Part shown: positions 1 through 4,600 of the stretch, piece by piece
How the letters are laid out: the number at the start of each line of letters is the position of its first letter
How positions within the stretch are numbered: the first letter of the stretch is position 1
DNA from: an uncultured Selenomonas sp.
Lineage (GTDB): Bacteria > Bacillota > Negativicutes > Selenomonadales > Selenomonadaceae
Assembly (NCBI GenBank): GCA_937981305.1
Contig: CALJPB010000403.1
Span: 1 to 7,579, forward strand
DNA length: 7,579 bases
Direction: 5' to 3'
The notes under the pieces: generated by a model
Seen by the model: the letters and a program-made list of their open reading frames with translations, nothing else
What the model was told of the DNA's origin: nothing
Databases searched by the model: none
Position numbers and translations under genes: made by a program

Positions 1-561
1 TGCCAGTGCCTCAAATTGCCCTTGTTCGTAGCCGATGGTCATGAGTGCCTTGCCGTCAATCACGGATGCGCCTGCCTTGATGCGGTGGTCTTTGCGGAGG
101 TTGATTTTATACACGTCAACTTTCTGCTGCTCGGGGGGCAGGTCTTTTCCGTCTCCGCCTTTCGTAATCGGCGTGACGACCGTCCGATCTGTCTGCTCTC
201 TCGCCGCCCGTGGCAGTGTCGGTACATCCTCCCTGATCTGCCGCTCGACAATCGTTGCCGCGCGCTCCACGGTTGGAGCACTCACATAGTAGGTGGTCGA
301 CGGTGCACGCTGCCCCGCTCGTGCCTCCATGAGACGCTGTTGCAGGGCATTCGCATTGGCGCGTGAGGTGTCCAGCTGATTCCGCAGAGCCTTAACATCC
401 TGCGTCTGCTCCTGCGTCATGACGGCGGGCTTTTCCGTCGCCGTCTGCTCTGATATAGCGTGCCGACCAACGGCATACGCAATGCCAACAATCAGGAGAC
501 ACAGGATCACCAAAAGCGATGCCTTGTGCTCTATCACAAGCCATTTCACCCGCTCAGTCAT
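1..561 (-). CDS. Membrane-anchored coiled-coil phage protein in the i-spanin (Rz) position, 3' end outside window
   Basis: 187 residues are visible and the frame runs off the window at position 1. The ATG at 561 overlaps the amidase stop by eight bases and has GGAGG eight bases upstream. A short basic N-terminus (MTERVKWLVIEHK) precedes one membrane helix at about residues 14-33 (ASLLVILCLLIVGIAYAVG). A Gln/Glu/Ala/Arg-rich likely coiled coil follows (about 48-82), then a Pro/Thr-rich linker and a C-terminal segment VYKINLRKDHRIKAGASVID (149-168), which looks like the start of a folded domain. N-in/C-out topology, a coiled coil outside the inner membrane and a place just after the endolysin are the features of an Rz-type i-spanin. 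I do not recognise a named family. No lipoprotein signal of an embedded Rz1-like partner is seen in the overlapping frames. The C-terminal segment is not typical of Rz, so another envelope function is possible. Confidence 0.8.
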   Translation of the reverse strand, partial: MTERVKWLVIEHKASLLVILCLLIVGIAYAVGRHAISEQTATEKPAVMTQEQTQDVKALRNQLDTSRANANALQQRLMEARAGQRAPSTTYYVSAPTVERAATIVERQIREDVPTLPRAAREQTDRTVVTPITKGGDGKDLPPEQQKVDVYKINLRKDHRIKAGASVIDGKALMTIGYEQGQFEALA

Positions 562-1198
562 TCGGCGTGCCTCCATGCTCCTGCCAATACTGCCGATACC
601 AGTTTGCCTTGCCGCGCAGTACATCGCCGCCGCGCCCGCCGTCCTCTGCCCACGGGTGGAATGTCGGACTCTCAAGCGTGCCGAGATATTCCAAGTCCCA
701 ACGCTCACACGTCGACTTCGGGCCATACGGCTCATGCGGCTCGATTCCGTCCTCATTGTCCGCCGCCTCACCGTGCGTCAATACGCGCTGCTTGTCGATG
801 GTGAGCCACAGTCCGTTACACAGAGCGGCGATTGCCTTTGCCATGCCCTCAATCTGTTGGTCTGTAGGCGGCTCCGTGCCAAGGCTGTTGGTATCTGCAT
901 CGACACAGCCGAGGATGCAGACGTTGACGCTCCCGCTGTTGCGCCGCCATGTCGCGGCAAGCACGTCGTCGAGTTCACCGTCTGCGATAACGTAGATTTC
1001 CCCATCCTCATCAATCTGGACGTGATAGTCGTCCCAGAACTGACCGTAGTGCCCCGCCGACCAGTGGAGATAGACCTTCGTCTCGCGCCCCTGCGTTGCT
1101 GCTGCGTCAGCGATTGCCTCACGGTAGTACATGGCGAGACTTTCGAGTTCTGCGAGCGATACGCGCCGCATCTGCGACGGATGAAGTACATGTGCCAT
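554..1198 (-). CDS. Phage endolysin, N-acetylmuramoyl-L-alanine amidase (amidase_2 / T7 lysozyme-like)
   Basis: This 214-residue enzyme should cut the bond between muramic acid and the stem peptide of peptidoglycan during lysis. It matches the T7 lysozyme layout: HWSAG (H45), DDYHVQIDEDGEIYV (Y58, H59), GSVNVCILGCVDA (89-101), TDQQIEGM (112-119), THGEAA (H142) and CERWDLEYL (C164, D168). By comparison with T7 lysozyme, the zinc ligands should be H45, H142 and C164. Y58 matches a catalytic tyrosine. K161 is three residues before the cysteine rather than two, so its role as the catalytic lysine is less sure. About 16 acidic, Pro-rich residues separate HGEAA from the cysteine motif, longer than in T7. 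No signal peptide and no separate wall-binding domain are seen, so export should depend on a holin. AAAGGAG lies eight bases before the ATG, which directly follows the previous stop codon. Confidence 0.87.
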   Translation of the reverse strand: MAHVLHPSQMRRVSLAELESLAMYYREAIADAAATQGRETKVYLHWSAGHYGQFWDDYHVQIDEDGEIYVIADGELDDVLAATWRRNSGSVNVCILGCVDADTNSLGTEPPTDQQIEGMAKAIAALCNGLWLTIDKQRVLTHGEAADNEDGIEPHEPYGPKSTCERWDLEYLGTLESPTFHPWAEDGGRGGDVLRGKANWYRQYWQEHGGTPND

Positions 1199-1369
1199 TT
1201 ATCTTGCTCCTTTCTTACTGATTACCGACCGCCCGAGAAATCCGATGAGTCCCGATGTAACATTACTCGATAGCTCAGGCGTGCCGAAAAATACTGACAG
1301 GACTGCCACGATGACAAGTCCCGTCCCAACCATCCAATCGACCGGAGGTAATCGCTCCTGTTTCAGCAT
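1199..1369 (-). CDS. Small membrane protein, candidate holin (56 residues)
   Basis: The protein begins MLKQERLPPVDWMVG. It has one clear hydrophobic helix at about residues 12-29 (WMVGTGLVIVAVLSVFFG), a weaker hydrophobic stretch at about 37-50 (VTSGLIGFLGRSVI), and a basic tail SKKGAR. A small protein with one or two membrane segments and a charged tail, directly before an endolysin gene that lacks a signal peptide, fits a holin. It holds the place of XhlB in the PBSX-type order xhlA, holin, amidase, but is shorter than the roughly 87 residues of XhlB. I do not recognise the exact family. It has a perfect Shine-Dalgarno site, and its TAA stop abuts the ATG of the amidase gene. Coding status is well supported by spacing and ribosome site; the holin role is inferred from context. 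Confidence 0.7.
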   Translation of the reverse strand: MLKQERLPPVDWMVGTGLVIVAVLSVFFGTPELSSNVTSGLIGFLGRSVISKKGAR

Positions 1370-1372
1370 CTC

Positions 1373-1381
1373 ATCACCTCC
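1373..1381 (-). promoter_or_regulatory. Full-length Shine-Dalgarno site overlapping a stop codon
   Basis: GGAGGTGAT is a nine-base perfect complement to the usual 3' end of bacterial 16S rRNA. It lies seven bases (counted from GGAGG) before the ATG at 1369 and contains the TGA stop of the XhlA-like gene. This suggests very strong, coupled translation of the 56-residue membrane protein. Confidence 0.75.
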
Positions 1382-1628
1382 CGCCGAGCGCCCACGTCAA
1401 GATACTCGCAAAGATACCTACAATCGTTGTGCTCATGCCGATTGTAAAACATACATCGCGCTTGAAATCGTCAATGCGATGATGCGCCGACTTCGCGCTT
1501 TCCTCAACACGTGCAATACGTGCGTTGATCGCAAAAAGCTGATCTCTGTGCCCCGGCAGTTCGGTCGCCAGAATCTCAAGCTGCGTTTTGATGCTCTCGA
1601 GTTCCGCGAGGATTTCCCCACGTGCCAT
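1374..1628 (-). CDS. XhlA-like coiled-coil membrane protein (lysis accessory/holin-associated)
   Basis: This 84-residue protein has a charged amphipathic N-terminal part with a heptad-like pattern (residues 1-50: LAELESIKTQLEILATEL, then IARVEESAKSAHHRIDDFKRD). A single C-terminal membrane helix follows (about residues 59-81, ending FASILTWALGGR). This is the layout of the XhlA haemolysin family, which in the Bacillus phage PBSX works with a holin and an amidase in lysis. The position fits: straight after the tail genes and before a small membrane protein and an endolysin. A longer frame starts at 1652 inside the tail-tip stop codon. However, its AGGAG lies only one base from that ATG, whereas the ATG at 1628 has AAAGGGGTG six bases upstream, so the shorter form is preferred. 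Family membership is by pattern; the exact role is inferred. Confidence 0.78.
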   Translation of the reverse strand: MARGEILAELESIKTQLEILATELPGHRDQLFAINARIARVEESAKSAHHRIDDFKRDVCFTIGMSTTIVGIFASILTWALGGR

Positions 1629-1634
1629 AGTCAA

Positions 1635-1643
1635 CACCCCTTT
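1635..1643 (-). promoter_or_regulatory. Ribosome binding site that decides the XhlA-like start
   Basis: AAAGGGGTG ends six bases before the ATG at 1628. This supports that start over the in-frame ATG at 1652, which overlaps the tail-tip stop codon and has poor spacing. Confidence 0.6.
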
Positions 1644-1648
1644 CTTTC

Positions 1649-4600
1649 TCATGCTCCTGCCGTCGGCAGCTCAGACTTCTTCACATATCCCGCATCGTTT
1701 TCGAGCTGGCTGACTTTAGTTGGTATCTGTCCGCTCATCGCATAGCCAACATCATTTTCCAGCTGGCCGAGCTTCGTCGGCAGCTGCGTCATTGTCACAA
1801 AGCCGGCGTCGTTTTCCAGTTGACTGAGCTTCGTCGGAATATCCTGCTTTTTCGCGTAGTCATTCGCGTCAACAATCTCCGGCACGGGGTTTCCCTCATG
1901 CCCGAAATACGGGGCATTCTTGAATCGATAGTGGTCAAGATTTCCCACCTTGATGATCCATTTCCCGCTGCTTCCGAGCTTCGTCGGCACATCCGTCCCC
2001 TTGTAAAAAGAGAAGATGTCCCCGCCCGCTTTCATGTTTGTCACGATGTTCTCTATGACTGTCTGCGCGGGCAGGGTCAGACGCCCGTCAAAGACGCACC
2101 GATATGTATGCCCGTTCGCCTTGACAACATCCCCGGCGTTGTACGCCGCCGACGCTTGCCAGAAGCCATCGCCGCCTGGATTTTCCTGCAAGGAGACGAC
2201 TTGATAAAGGCGGTATTTCCCGTCCTCTGTTTTGTCGGCATAGTAGACGTCGCCCACTTTGTAATGCGTATGGGAAGCTCTCCAATGACCATTGGATTTC
2301 GACGGGGTCACCTTCTTCCAGATACATTCATTGTCCACATATGTACCATCCGAGCGCCAGCCGGAAGCCGATGCAAGCGGCCCCCACTTGTTCTTCGCGT
2401 CCGTTTTGCCGGATTTTATGCACTGAACAATAAATGTGTTGTCGCTGATAAATGTCCCCTCCTCATAGCTCTCGCCCGCCTTGCGCCACCCCGGGGACAC
2501 TGCGCCGATGTAGCGCACGGGGAGCGTCCCGTCCACAGTTCTTGCGCCCACAGGGACGGGCGCGGGGTATGCACCGCCTGTTTTCAGCGCGGGATCGTCC
2601 TCAGGTGCAGCCGCTGATTCGCCCTCGGCTTCCCCCACATACTCCCATATGATGTCACCATCCACGCAGCGGGCATTTCCTGCGACGGGAATCGAGCCCG
2701 ATGTCACACCGTCATGACGCGTCAGCCGGTATATATGCTCTTCGCCGTCCGCCCCAACCGAAATGCAGTACGAGCCCTTGGCAAACCAAGTCTGAGGCTG
2801 CCAGTCCTTCCCGCGAAAGGCAAGGCGGGCGCTGCCATGCTCGAAAGACCCGCTCCATGCGGTATTTTGCGGCGGTCTCTGCGTGAGCCGCCCCGACTGG
2901 ACGACCTGATAAATCTTATGGTCTGAATAGATGAACTCCCCCTCCGTGACTTCCATGTTTGGAGCAAAATCTTTTTGAATGAACGCCGACCGCGCGGCGA
3001 CGTGCTGCCACCAGCAGCTGTCCTGCTCTTTCGGGTACACGTTCACGCCGTCGATTTCCTCGCCCTGCAAATGTGCGGGACGGTAGCCGTTGCTCCTGCC
3101 CGCCGTCGTACACTGCCAGCAGAATACGGGCAGCCAGTTCGATGTGCCCGTAAAGCAGTAGTCGCCGACGGCGTACATCCTGTTTGCCGTCCATTTCGCG
3201 TCTGCAACATACCGAATTTTTGCCGTACCGCAAGAAAAGGCACTGCCGGAGTAGTCCGTCGGTCTGTTGTCTTTTGTTGCGGTGGGCAATACACCATCCT
3301 GCTCCACAATGAAATGCCGCACATCATAAAAGGAGGTCTTGCCGTCGCCGTTGACAAAGCGCTCGCAGCTTCTTACGATCTGCCCCTTTTTCACTTGCAG
3401 CTTTTCATTGTTCCCGTCGTCAACCCAATCGACGCCCCTACCGATGTATTTCCACATGAGCCGCCCCGTGTCGTCGTTTCCCGTGTCGCGGCAGTACCCC
3501 GCGATATTGGAGGGCGGCGTCGTGGATGTCCTGCCGCGCCGCGTCCCCGCGACGTTGAAATAGCACAGATATGTGCCTTCGTTGTAGGAATGGAACGTGC
3601 AATCCCGTATTGTGACTTCGGGCAGTTTGTAGCTGTCAAAAAGAGAGATCGCTTCCGGCGAAAATCCGATCCTGCATACGTCGAACTCATTGCCTGCGGG
3701 TGCTTTCAAAAAGGCATTGCAGTTTTGAATGAGCACACGCCCCTCGAAAATGCGCCCATAGGTCAGGTTGAACTCCAATATGTGTGCGTTCGGGTATGAG
3801 TCGCCTTCCAGATGATTGATGTAGAAATTGCTGTTCGTGATGGAGCATATGCCGCGTCCTTCACCGATCTGTATCGCATGGTTAAAGAGATTGCATTCAT
3901 CAATCCACAGGTTATAGAAATAGTTGTGAATGTCCAGGCGGTTGATGTTCACGCGCGTGATATGCACGTCCTTGACACAGTTCATCGCCGTAGCGCCCCA
4001 ATATCCCTGCACGCTTATATCGTGCAGGCGGACTTGCAGACAGTTCGTCGCGCGCAGCACATAGCCCGACGTGCCCGGCTTTCCGTCCTCCTGTTTCCCC
4101 GCAGCATTAAAGCCCGTGATGTCGCTGACCTCCACGTTGTAGCAGCCCCATAGATAGATCATCGTGTTCTTAAACCGCGTATTATGCAGTTCCTTCGCGT
4201 TCGGCTGAAAGTTGAAGCCCGAAATATGCGCATTGTGGCATTTGCACCAGAGCACCGAGCAGTATTTATTCGCCGTCGTCTCAAGCCTCACGTCGCAGCC
4301 CTTGAACGTATAATGCGCTGCCGGCAGCATATTGTAGGATATGGTCAGATGGCTCATGATGGTGCGCGTACTTATTTCATGCGTCACATAGTCCGATACG
4401 GGCGTATGGATTTCCAGGCCGCCCGCCTTGTCCCAGTCCTGCATGAAGGGGCTTGTCAAAACACCGTCCGTCGTATGCAGGAGAAGCTCATAGCGGGGTT
4501 CTGAATACATATATCCTGCATCGTCGCGCACCGCGTAGGGATTTTCTCGCAAAACGAGAACAGCATTCGGCTCGAGGACGCTGTTATATCCTTGCGGATT

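Noticed and set aside
60..281. Overlapping minus-strand frame inside the spanin-like gene, considered as an embedded Rz1-type lipoprotein
   Set aside because: It has no signal peptide or lipobox and is very basic, so it looks like a shadow frame.
419..1273. Plus-strand open frame of 284 codons opposite the lysis genes
   Set aside because: It lies antisense to four well-supported minus-strand genes, its composition (Arg, Cys, Pro, Val-rich without domain pattern) is that of a shadow frame, and it has no convincing ribosome site.
1629..1652. Longer 92-residue form of the XhlA-like protein starting at 1652
   Set aside because: The extra eight residues come from the ribosome-site region of the better start at 1628, and the upstream ATG has AGGAG only one base away.
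4544..4560. 6-bp hairpin TTCTCG / CGAGAA
   Set aside because: It is within coding sequence in the middle of the tail-tip gene, too short and without a U-rich tail, so it is not a credible terminator.
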